58,913 bases of DNA from Bacteroidetes bacterium QS_9_68_14 (lineage in GTDB: Bacteria > Bacteroidota > Rhodothermia > Rhodothermales > Salinibacteraceae): the NCBI GenBank assembly GCA_003022535.1, contig PXTT01000019.1, positions 1 through 58,913 of the forward strand. The letters are read 5' to 3'. A program made the translations under genes and the position numbers. The notes under the pieces were generated by a model. The model did not search any database. It was given only the letters and a program-made list of their open reading frames with translations, and was not told the DNA's origin. This document shows positions 1 to 7,109 of this stretch, piece by piece (position 1 is the first letter of the stretch; every line of letters begins with the position of its first letter).

Positions 1-1
1 T

Positions 2-343
2 TCGACCGACGCGCGCATCGTGCGGCCCAACAACCGCGAGTACACCCTCGAAAACGGCAAGAGGATCTACGTCCTCGCCGACGGGCGCCTCGTCAACCTC
101 GCCGCTGCCGAAGGACATCCCAGTGAGGTAATGGACATGAGCTTCGCCAACCAGTTTAGTGCCCACCTCGACCTGGTGCAGCGCGCCGAGCGCGGCGACG
201 AGCTCGACGACCACGTCTACGACATCCCGCAGGAGATGGACGAGGAAATCGGCCGCAAGAAGCTGGCGACGATGGGCATCGACATCGACTCGCTGACCGA
301 GGAGCAGGAAGTCTACGCCACCGACTACTCGGCGGGTACGTGA
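2..343 (+). CDS. ahcY: adenosylhomocysteinase, C-terminal part (5' end outside window)
   Basis: The 113 visible codons match the C-terminus of S-adenosylhomocysteine hydrolase, a cytosolic NAD-dependent enzyme that splits S-adenosylhomocysteine into adenosine and homocysteine in the methyl cycle. Family hallmarks seen are the [16 protein letters not shown]-like stretch (here [19 protein letters not shown]), followed by [14 protein letters not shown], and the late [15 protein letters not shown] block with LTEEQ. The frame is open from base 2, so the gene is cut by the window edge rather than truncated. The usual C-terminal Tyr-rich tail (YRY) is replaced by TDYSAGT. A strong hairpin terminator follows 46 nt after the stop. 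Confidence 0.93.
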   Translation, partial: STDARIVRPNNREYTLENGKRIYVLADGRLVNLAAAEGHPSEVMDMSFANQFSAHLDLVQRAERGDELDDHVYDIPQEMDEEIGRKKLATMGIDIDSLTEEQEVYATDYSAGT

Positions 344-388
344 GTCGGCAGATGATGAGTTGAGGATCGTTGCTACAGTAGCAACGCG

Positions 389-428
389 AAAAGCCGCTCC
401 GGGCCCCCGTGCTCGGGGCGGCTTTTCT
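389..428 (+). terminator. rho-independent terminator of ahcY
   Basis: The left arm AAAAGCCGCTCCG pairs with CGGGGCGGCTTTT around a C/G-rich loop, and the right arm ends in TTTTCT. It lies 46 nt after the ahcY stop and upstream of the DoxX-like gene on the same strand. Confidence 0.75.
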
Positions 429-553
429 CTGGGTGAACGGGGCGCAAATGCCCGGCAAAGAGACGGTGAGTTGGAGGCATGAGCGCACCTCGCCCGCGCA
501 CCCGGTCGTAAGGAAGATGTGCGCTGCCTCTTCCCAATGTGCGAGGCGCTACT

Positions 554-1033
554 ATGACCTCCGTTTTCCGAAGAGTGCTCGGCTCCGAGCGCTTCGAGCA
601 GGTAGACCGCGTCATCGCCAGCACCATGCGGCGCTATGGTGTGCGTACCCTCCGCTACGCGCTGGTAGTGGTGTTCGTCTGGTTCGGCGTCTTGAAGCCA
701 CTGGACCTGAGCCCAGCCGAAGAGCTGGTCAAGCGCACCGTCTACTTCCTCCCGGCTGACGTATTTTTCCCGATCCTGGGCTGGTGGGAAGTAGCTATCG
801 GCGTGGCTCTCTTGTTTCGCCCGCTCGTGCGCGTGGCGCTCTTTCTGCTCTTCACGCAGATGGTGGGCACGTTCCTGCCGCTGGTGATTTTGCCAGACGT
901 AGTGTGGACGCAGTTCCCCTACGCGCTGACCACCGAGGGGCAGTACATTATCAAGAACCTCGTCTTGATCGGCGCGGCGCTGGTGGTGGGCGGAAGCGTG
1001 CGCGAGGAGAGCCGGCCCGAGCGGCAGCTGTGA
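554..1033 (+). CDS. DoxX/DUF417-like integral membrane protein
   Basis: A protein of 159 residues with four predicted membrane helices: VVVFVWFGVLKPL near residue 40, FPILGWWEVAIGVALLF near 80, ALFLLFTQMVGTFLPLVIL near 105, and NLVLIGAALVVGG near 140. The layout and the LRYALVVVFVWFG / GWWEVAIG pattern fit the DoxX-like / YkgB (DUF417) group, whose molecular role is unsettled. The ATG at 554 was chosen over an upstream GTG at 539 because the protein then starts directly before its basic amphipathic segment. It stands alone between the ahcY terminator and the convergent Coa1-like gene. Exact family assignment is inferred from helix pattern and motif memory. Confidence 0.72.
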   Translation: MTSVFRRVLGSERFEQVDRVIASTMRRYGVRTLRYALVVVFVWFGVLKPLDLSPAEELVKRTVYFLPADVFFPILGWWEVAIGVALLFRPLVRVALFLLFTQMVGTFLPLVILPDVVWTQFPYALTTEGQYIIKNLVLIGAALVVGGSVREESRPERQL

Positions 1034-1065
1034 GGAGGCACGCTGCGGCCGCTGGAAGGAAGATC

Positions 1066-1090
1066 CGGAGAAGGCGAGCACGCCCTCTCC
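1066..1090. terminator. possible hairpin between convergent genes
   Basis: GGAGAAGGC and GCCCTCTCC face each other across a five-base loop in the 97-nt gap between the convergent DoxX-like and Coa1-like genes. A T-rich stretch (ATTTTCTTTCC) follows about 20 nt later on the plus strand. This is a weak call. Confidence 0.3.
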
Positions 1091-1130
1091 CACCTTCCCA
1101 TCCTCGCATTTTCTTTCCGCCTCCCAGTCC

Positions 1131-1664
1131 TCACTCCTTGTATCGCGGCGGCACTTCGAGCGCGGGCGCGTCGCCACGGCCCTGCTTTTCGCGCTGGCGC
1201 TCTTTTTCCAGAAGGCTCAAGCGTACGTTGTTGTCGGCCACCGTGAGGGTGAGCGCCGAGAAGACCCACGTGCCGCCGGCTTTCCCCGCCTCTGCGCGCA
1301 GGACGCCCTCGCGCCCCGTCGGCCCACTGACGGGCACAGCGAGGCGCGCGCTGTCGGCCCCAACGTGGCCACGCACCCACCACCCTGCCTCGACAGGCGC
1401 CCCCAGCAAGCGCGTGGCCGACTGGTTGGCACGCAGGCGCTCCATCGCCCGGCGGTAGGGGGCGGACTGGCGGTCGGGGCGCACGGCGAAGAGGTAGAAC
1501 GCGGCGGCCACGAGCGCGCTGGCCAGGAGCAGGCCGCCGGCGCCGCGCCACAGCCAGCGGCTCGTGAGCCAGCGGAGCGGGTTCCAGGGCGAACGCTTCG
1601 TCGGCACGGCGGCGGGCAAGCGGGGCTTCCGAACGAGTACTTCCAGGGCGGGCACGCCGAGCAT
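1131..1664 (-). CDS. Coa1-like cytochrome oxidase assembly factor family protein
   Basis: A protein of 177 residues with one membrane helix near residues 40-62 (GGLLLASALVAAAFYLF). The C-terminal domain contains the conserved pattern of the Coa1/Tim21 group: LRANQSATRLLGAPVEAGW, then SARLAVPVSGPTGREG, then GTWVFSALTLTV. Bacterial members are membrane-anchored proteins of unproven role, often assumed to help oxidase assembly. The start is the ATG at 1664, placed as TAAAATG relative to a TAA in a third frame. Its whole length overlaps, in another frame, an extension of the upstream HMG-CoA lyase reading frame, which suggests a frameshift in that gene rather than true overlap. Confidence 0.68.
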   Translation of the reverse strand: MLGVPALEVLVRKPRLPAAVPTKRSPWNPLRWLTSRWLWRGAGGLLLASALVAAAFYLFAVRPDRQSAPYRRAMERLRANQSATRLLGAPVEAGWWVRGHVGADSARLAVPVSGPTGREGVLRAEAGKAGGTWVFSALTLTVADNNVRLSLLEKERQREKQGRGDAPALEVPPRYKE

Positions 1665-2521
1665 TTTAGCTTGCCGGGAAAGCGCTTCTCGAGAACGTCT
1701 TCCACGCGGCGCGCGGCGGCGGCCACGCGGCGGTAGTCCACGCTCGTCTCGCGGCCGAGCTGCTCGAAGAGGTAAGCGGTGTCCTCGGTGGCAACATTGC
1801 CGGCCGCGCCGTGGACGAACGGGCAACCGCCCATCCCCGCCAGCGACGTGTCGAAGCGCTCGACGCCCGCCTCCAGGGCCGCGCAGACGTTGGCCAGCCC
1901 GAGGCCGCGCGTGTCGTGCAGGTGTAGCACCAGCGGCACGCCGGGGGCCGCTTCGCGTACCGCCTCCACGCGGCGGCGCACCATCTGCGGATTCGCCATG
2001 CCGGTCGTGTCCGCCAGCGAGAGCGACTCGAGCGGGTACTGCGCGAAGCGCTCCGCCAGCGCCGTCACCTGCGCGAGCGGCGTGTCGCCGGGCGCCTCGT
2101 AGCCGAAAACCGTCTGAAAGCCCATCTGCACCGACAAGTCACGCGCGAGCGCCCACTGGGTCATCTCCTCGGCCTCGGCCGCGGCCTCGGTAGCGCTCAT
2201 GCCCGCGTTGTCTCGGCTGTGCCGGTCGTGCGTGGCGATGGAGAGATCCGCCTGCTCCAGACCGGCGTCGCAGAGGCGCTCCAGACCGCGCTGGTTCAGG
2301 GCCAGCCCGGCGTAGGTGACGCCCTCGCGCTCGGGCAGGCGGTCGACTACTTCTTCGGCATCTTTCATCTGCGGCACCTTTCGCGGGTGCACGAACGATG
2401 TGACTTGGATGCGCCGCAGTCCTGCATCGGCGAGCGCTTCGATGATTTCGGCCTTCACCCGGGTCGGGATGAACTGATCTTCGAACTGAAACCCGTCGCG
2501 CGGGCCGACTTCGCAGAGCAT
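1217..2521 (-). CDS. hydroxymethylglutaryl-CoA lyase (reading frame over-extended at 3' end)
   Basis: A TIM-barrel lyase that cleaves HMG-CoA to acetyl-CoA and acetoacetate (leucine breakdown). Visible hallmarks: EVGPRDGFQ near the N-terminus (divalent metal and substrate site), SLADTTGMANPQ, LHLHDTRGLGLANV (metal-binding HxH), and the signature GMGGCPFVHGAAGNVATED with its catalytic Cys near residue 240. The family domain ends near residue 285 (RVEDVLEKRFPGKL). The frame then runs 150 more codons with no family resemblance, across the entire Coa1-like gene in a different frame. Dropping one base near 1675-1685 would give a stop (TAA) directly ahead of the Coa1 ATG, so a base-call or real frameshift near the 3' end is likely. 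The start at 2521 follows a G/T-rich low-complexity leader. Confidence 0.85.
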   Translation of the reverse strand: MLCEVGPRDGFQFEDQFIPTRVKAEIIEALADAGLRRIQVTSFVHPRKVPQMKDAEEVVDRLPEREGVTYAGLALNQRGLERLCDAGLEQADLSIATHDRHSRDNAGMSATEAAAEAEEMTQWALARDLSVQMGFQTVFGYEAPGDTPLAQVTALAERFAQYPLESLSLADTTGMANPQMVRRRVEAVREAAPGVPLVLHLHDTRGLGLANVCAALEAGVERFDTSLAGMGGCPFVHGAAGNVATEDTAYLFEQLGRETSVDYRRVAAAARRVEDVLEKRFPGKLKCSACPPWKYSFGSPACPPPCRRSVRPGTRSAGSRAAGCGAAPAACSWPARSWPPRSTSSPCAPTASPPPTAGRWSACVPTSRPRACWGRLSRQGGGCVATLGPTARASLCPSVGRRGARASCAQRRGKPAARGSSRRSPSRWPTTTYA

Positions 2522-2524
2522 TCT

Positions 2525-2570
2525 TGGGTGTGGGAGTGTGGGGGTGCGGGAGTGCGGGGGAGCGGGCGGG
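2525..2570 (+). repeat. G/T-rich low-complexity leader with many G-runs
   Basis: Degenerate repeats of TGTGGGAG / TGCGGGAG give at least six runs of three or more G on the plus strand. The tract sits immediately upstream of the leftward HMG-CoA lyase start. It could fold as a G-quadruplex in the template strand; this is an inference from the runs only. Confidence 0.5.
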
Positions 2571-2625
2571 AAGGAAGGCTTCGAAGCAGAAACGCTCCCT
2601 CCTCTCCTCAGACCTTCTCACCTTC

Positions 2626-3198
2626 CTACCGCACCAGCTCGTACAGCTCGGCAACGGGAATTTTCAGGTCAAACGCCTCGGAGCGCAACACATCATCCAT
2701 GCTCTCGAAGTAGCGTAGCGCCCACTCGTTCGCGCCGGTGCGTACATACTGGTCCACGCGCACCTTCTCGACGCGAACCAGCCATATTTCGCGTATGGAC
2801 GACATCTCCTGGTAGGCGGGCAGCTTCCAATTCATGTCCTTCGCCGCTGTACTCTCCGAAATCACCTCCACGACGAGTTCAGGGTTCTGGAGCGAGGGCG
2901 GATTCTCGTCGGTGTAGCGCCCGTCCACGCAGTGCGCCACCACGTCGGGATAGACGTAACGCGGCGGCAGATGCACGCGCTGGTCGGACTGCGTGACGTG
3001 ACCGCCGCGCGGAACGAGCGCGTTGCCCAGGTGCCGCGAAACGTTGTGCGCAACCTGATTGTGCTCCGGCGTGGCCCCGGCCATCGGATAGATGCGGGAG
3101 CCGTCGTATTCCCAGCGTCGGCCTTCCTCGGCGGCTTCGTCGAGGGCGAGGTACTCGGCGCGCGTGTATTCGAGCGTTCGGGCGGCAGGAGCCGGCAT
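2626..3198 (-). CDS. Uma2 family putative restriction-endonuclease-fold protein
   Basis: A protein of 190 residues of the Uma2 (DUF820) family, which has a PD-(D/E)XK nuclease fold. Seen are the N-terminal YTRAEYLALDEAAEEG block, GATPEHNQVAHNVSRHLG, the active-site strand YPDVVAHC, and ELVVEVISESTAAKD with a following Lys in WKLPAYQ, then IREIWLV. Length is normal. Such proteins are highly multiplied in cyanobacteria and Rhodothermia, and their biological role is unknown. The ATG at 3198 is chosen; a GTG nine bases upstream (3207) is the alternative. It lies alone between two leftward genes. Confidence 0.85.
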   Translation of the reverse strand: MPAPAARTLEYTRAEYLALDEAAEEGRRWEYDGSRIYPMAGATPEHNQVAHNVSRHLGNALVPRGGHVTQSDQRVHLPPRYVYPDVVAHCVDGRYTDENPPSLQNPELVVEVISESTAAKDMNWKLPAYQEMSSIREIWLVRVEKVRVDQYVRTGANEWALRYFESMDDVLRSEAFDLKIPVAELYELVR

Positions 3199-3244
3199 GG
3201 CAAGCACGCGGGGACATGAAGGAAAAGAGCGGCCACGCCGTGGC

Positions 3245-4888
3245 CTACGCTTGCTGCGCCGCAGCCTCGCTTCGGGTCGCCGCGGCGGCTCGCTTGGCCG
3301 CGGCGCTGAGGTCGAATGTCTCGGCTGGGTCGAAGCGGAACGAGCGATGCTGCCAGTCGCTGGAGCCGGCGGGCTCGTACTGCTCGCGGTAGAACTGGGG
3401 CCGCGCCGCGAGGTCCGCCAGCGCCTCGGCGGCGTAGTCTACGTCGGCGGCGGTGTTGTAGAGGCCCAGCGAGGCGCGCACCATGCCGGGCTGCTCGTAG
3501 CCGGGCCGCTCGCCGGACTGGGCGCTCACGACCGCCGCTGCATCGCCCGGGGCGGAGTCGTCGCACGAAGCCGAAGCCGGCGCCCCGTCGCCGCTCGCAG
3601 GGGCCGCGCTACCCCCGCCGGCGCGGCCCAGCAGCTGGCGCACCAGCGGCTGCGCGCAGAAGCACTCGTTGCGCATGGCAATGCCGAAGTAGTCGTTCAG
3701 GGCCGCGGCCACGAGGCCGTGCGGGAGCGCGTCGAGGTTGAACGTCATCACGCCGATGCGCTCCACCTCGCTCAGGTCGGGCGAGCCGTAGAGGGTGAGG
3801 CCGTCGATCCCGGAAAAGCGCGTGAGGGCGCGTTGCGTCAATTCGCGCTCGTGAGCGGCGACAGTGTCCATGCCCACGCGCTGAAGGATGCGCAGCGTGG
3901 CCGCCAGCAGGAAGGCGCCCGGCAGGTTGGGCGTGCCCGCCTCCTCGCGCTCGGGCAGGCGGTCGGTGATCTCGTAGCTCCCCGTCTCCACGCGGCTGAC
4001 GATGCCGCCGCCCACCTCCTGTGGTTCGCGCTCTTCGAAGAGCTCTTTGCGCGCCACGATGATGCCGGGGCTGCCGGGCGCGTAGATCTTGTGCCCGCTC
4101 AGGCAGACCACGTCGAGGGCGTGGCCGGTGTCTGCGTCCCAGATGGGAATGGGCATGTGCGCGGCACTCTGGGCGGCGTCTACCACGACCCGCGCGCCAG
4201 CTTCGTGCGCCAGGCGGGCGACCCGGCGCACCGGGTTGGCCACGCCCGTCACGTTCGAGGCGGAGGTGAGGGCCACGTACGCGAGCCGGCCGGCGTGCTC
4301 GGCAATCGCCTCTTCGAGCGCCTGCACGTCCACGCGCCCGGCCTGCCCGTCCGGGTCGGTCTCGAGGGGGACGTGGACGACCTCGCGGGCGTGCTTGCGG
4401 TGCGGCAGGTCGTTGGCGTGATGCTCCATCACGGAAGTGATGACCACATCGCGGGCGCTCTCGCCACGCTGCGAGTCGCCACGCTCGCCGGGCGCGGGCA
4501 GGAGCTGGCGCGCCATGCGGTTGAGGCCCGCCGTGACGCCGTGGCCGCAGAAGACGGCCGTGTACTGCTCGGGGTCGGCACCGACGAAGTCGAGCACGGC
4601 CTCGTGGGCCTCCTCGTAGGCGCGCGTCATGACGTGCGCGCCGAAGTGCAGCTTCGAGTGCGTGTTGGCGTAGTGGCCCAGGGCCTCGCGCATCACGCGC
4701 GCGGCGGGACGCAGGCGCAGGTTCGAGGCCGCGCTGTCGAGGTAGGTGCGGCGTTTTTGCTCGCCGGTGGCCAGCTCGTACTCGGCGTCGAGGCCGTCGA
4801 AGGCCGGCTGGAGGGCGTCGAGCAACGCGCGGCCGTCGCCGTGCGAAGGCGATTCGGCAACAGTCGAGGAAGCGGTCGGCGCAGGCAT
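3245..4888 (-). CDS. cysteine desulfurase-like class V aminotransferase
   Basis: A PLP-dependent enzyme of 547 residues. Typical class-V features: RTYLDSAASNLRLRP at the substrate end, VFCGHGVTAGLNRMA, HHANDLPHRK, VVVDAAQSAAHMPIP (PLP-ring Asp) and SGHKIYAPGSPG with the Schiff-base Lys. NECFCAQPLV in the C-terminal third carries Cys residues where SufS/Csd enzymes place the persulfide Cys. It is about 130 residues longer than SufS. Part of that is an Ala/Ser/Gly/Asp linker (from GRAGGGSAAP to SAQSGERPG) inserted just after that Cys loop. No suf or isc genes adjoin, so a selenocysteine-lyase or other class V role is possible. The word AGCAACGC lies 9 nt upstream of the ATG. Confidence 0.78.
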   Translation of the reverse strand: MPAPTASSTVAESPSHGDGRALLDALQPAFDGLDAEYELATGEQKRRTYLDSAASNLRLRPAARVMREALGHYANTHSKLHFGAHVMTRAYEEAHEAVLDFVGADPEQYTAVFCGHGVTAGLNRMARQLLPAPGERGDSQRGESARDVVITSVMEHHANDLPHRKHAREVVHVPLETDPDGQAGRVDVQALEEAIAEHAGRLAYVALTSASNVTGVANPVRRVARLAHEAGARVVVDAAQSAAHMPIPIWDADTGHALDVVCLSGHKIYAPGSPGIIVARKELFEEREPQEVGGGIVSRVETGSYEITDRLPEREEAGTPNLPGAFLLAATLRILQRVGMDTVAAHERELTQRALTRFSGIDGLTLYGSPDLSEVERIGVMTFNLDALPHGLVAAALNDYFGIAMRNECFCAQPLVRQLLGRAGGGSAAPASGDGAPASASCDDSAPGDAAAVVSAQSGERPGYEQPGMVRASLGLYNTAADVDYAAEALADLAARPQFYREQYEPAGSSDWQHRSFRFDPAETFDLSAAAKRAAAATRSEAAAQQA

Positions 4889-5107
4889 GGCGGAGGAGCG
4901 TTGCTCAGGAGGAAAGTGAAGCCGCTGCGCGCGTTTGTATGCACAGCGGCGGCGCAGGATGCACGCGCCCGTAGGCAGCCTGCGTGGCGCTGAGCTTCCC
5001 GGGCGTGTCGCCGGCGCGTCGTCGTGGCGCAAAAGGAGGAGGGAGCGCGCGCAACGTTGGGGAAGGGCCGCGCCGAGGCGGGCGAGGCCGCATCGCTGCT
5101 CGATTGT

Positions 5108-6790
5108 CTACTCCCCCTCCTCCTCGCCGTTTTCTTCCTCCACCACGATCTGCTTGCGCAGCCGCGCGACGGGGATCGAAAGCTGCTTGCGATACTTCGA
5201 GACGGTGCGCCGCGCGATTTTAAACCCTCGCTCCGAGAGCCGGTCGGCCAGCTTCGAATCGCTCAAAGGACTGGTCTTGTCCTCGTCGTCGACGATCTGC
5301 TGGAGGATGGCCTTCACCTCCTTGTTGGAGACCTCTTCGCCGCTCTCGGTTTCGAGGCCCTCCGAAAAGAAGTATTTGAGCTCGTAGACGCCCCATTCGG
5401 TCTGGACGTACTTGCCGTTGACCACGCGGCTGACCGTGGAGATGTCCATCTCGATGATCTCGGCGATGTCTTCCAAAATCATGGGCTTGAGGTTGCCCGG
5501 CCCCTGCTTGAAGAACGCCTCCTGCTCCTGCACGATGGCGTCCATGACCATCGTCATGGTGTGGCGGCGCTGGTTGATGGAGTTGATGAACCAGCGCGCG
5601 GAGTCGAACTTGTCTTTTAGAAAGTCGCGTGTTTCCTCGTCTACGCCTCCTTGGGTCGGCGGGCCGCCGCCCGTGGGCGCGTTGCCGGGAGCGCTGTTTT
5701 CGCCCGGCTCGGCGGCCGAAGAGGCGCCAGTGCCGGCCACGTCAGGCGTATCATCGGCGGCGGGCGTGGCGCCGGACTGGCCGTTTTCTTTCTTGCGCTT
5801 CTTTTGCTCGGCCGAGAGCTCTTCGAGCATCTGGCGGTACTGCTTAGAGATGTGCAGCTTCGGCGCGTTGCGCCCGTTAAGCAAGATGACGAACTCCCCG
5901 TCCACCCAGCGCACCGTGAAGTCCGGCGTGATGTAGTTTTCCTGCGCGGTGAACGAACCTTCGCCCGGCTTGGGGTCGAGCCGCTGCTTGACCAAGTCGA
6001 AGGCTTCTTTGAGCTCCGCGTCACTGACGCCGAGGCGCTTGGCGAGCTTGCCAAAATGCTTCATGGTGAACGCCTCGTAATGCTCGCGCAGCATCTCCAT
6101 GGCCACGCCGCGCCCGGTGGTGTCCTCCGGCAGGTGCTCCAGCTGCAGAAGCAGGCACTCCTGGAGGTCGCGCGCGGCGATGCCGATGGGGTCGAGCTGC
6201 TGGATCTGCCGCAGGACGCGCTCGACGTCGTCTTCGTCCAGCTCCGTCCCGTGGTTGAAGAGCACGTCGTCGATGATCGACTCGATGGGCCGGCGCAGGT
6301 AGCCGTCCTCGTCGATGGAGCCGATGATCTGGTCGGCGATCAGCTCGTCCTCCTCGCTGAGGTTCGAGAAAGTAAGCTGGTCGCGCAGGTCCTCGGCGAT
6401 AGTGGAGGTCGCGCGCATCGGCTTCTCGCGGTCGTCGTCCTCGCCCCCGCCGCCGCCATCGACGTTGGCCTTGTAGCCGTAGAGGTCCTCGCTGGAGTTC
6501 AGCAGGTCCTCCCAGTCGAACTCCTCGTCCTCGTCGATTTCGACCTCGCTCTCGGTCTCGGCGTCGAGTTCGTGCTCGCGCTCGTCTTCGAGGCGCTCCT
6601 CCTCGGTCAGGCCCTCTTCTTCCTCGCGCTCCTCTTCGGTCAGGCCCTCCTCCAGAAGCGGGTTGGCCTCCATCTCATCCTTGATGCGTTGCTCGAGATC
6701 GAGCGTGTTGAGTTGCAGCAGCTTGATGTACTGGATCTGCTGCGGACTGAGCTTCTGCTTGAGCTTTTGCTCCTGCTTGAGGTTGAGCAT
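5108..6790 (-). CDS. rpoN: RNA polymerase sigma-54 factor
   Basis: A 560-residue sigma factor that directs RNA polymerase to -24/-12 promoters and needs AAA+ activators. Region I is clear at the N-terminus ([20 protein letters not shown]). An acidic region II follows (runs of Glu/Asp, residues 50-110), then the core-binding and DNA-binding parts. The RpoN box is [20 protein letters not shown] near the C-terminus. A 60-residue Gly/Pro/Ala-rich insert ([13 protein letters not shown] onward) interrupts the DNA-binding half, making it longer than the usual 480-500 residues. ATG 6790 is set by region I; the frame stays open far upstream but antisense to ruvB. Divergent from ruvB. Confidence 0.95.
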   Translation of the reverse strand: MLNLKQEQKLKQKLSPQQIQYIKLLQLNTLDLEQRIKDEMEANPLLEEGLTEEEREEEEGLTEEERLEDEREHELDAETESEVEIDEDEEFDWEDLLNSSEDLYGYKANVDGGGGGEDDDREKPMRATSTIAEDLRDQLTFSNLSEEDELIADQIIGSIDEDGYLRRPIESIIDDVLFNHGTELDEDDVERVLRQIQQLDPIGIAARDLQECLLLQLEHLPEDTTGRGVAMEMLREHYEAFTMKHFGKLAKRLGVSDAELKEAFDLVKQRLDPKPGEGSFTAQENYITPDFTVRWVDGEFVILLNGRNAPKLHISKQYRQMLEELSAEQKKRKKENGQSGATPAADDTPDVAGTGASSAAEPGENSAPGNAPTGGGPPTQGGVDEETRDFLKDKFDSARWFINSINQRRHTMTMVMDAIVQEQEAFFKQGPGNLKPMILEDIAEIIEMDISTVSRVVNGKYVQTEWGVYELKYFFSEGLETESGEEVSNKEVKAILQQIVDDEDKTSPLSDSKLADRLSERGFKIARRTVSKYRKQLSIPVARLRKQIVVEEENGEEEGE

Positions 6791-7109
6791 AGGGCAAGCG
6801 GTAAGGAGGCTTCCAGAACGGCGGCGACGCGCGCCCGGCAGAGGAGAGGTGAAGAAACCGGGCGCGCTTCTAAACCTGCCGCCGAACCAATTGTTTGGCA
6901 AGCATCTTGCTGGCGGCGGGCTTTTGCGGATCGCGGACGGCGCGCTCGCTGCTGCTCGCCTGGTGGGGGACGGTTTTCCCGCGGCTACCGCCGCCGGCCC
7001 CCGGAGAACCATTTGCCACTCCCCGCTTACGGCCGCGGCCACACGGCACAACGCGGCGGCCCGGTCGTACCTTTCCGGCAACGTAGCAATGCAGCAACGC
7101 CGCTCCCGC

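Noticed and set aside
3092-4993. Open frame of about 630 codons opposite the cysteine-desulfurase-like gene
   Set aside because: Antisense shadow; no domain or start context.
6663-7109. Upstream extension of the ruvB reading frame
   Set aside because: Antisense to the start of rpoN and not RuvB-like; RuvB length is normal from 7110.
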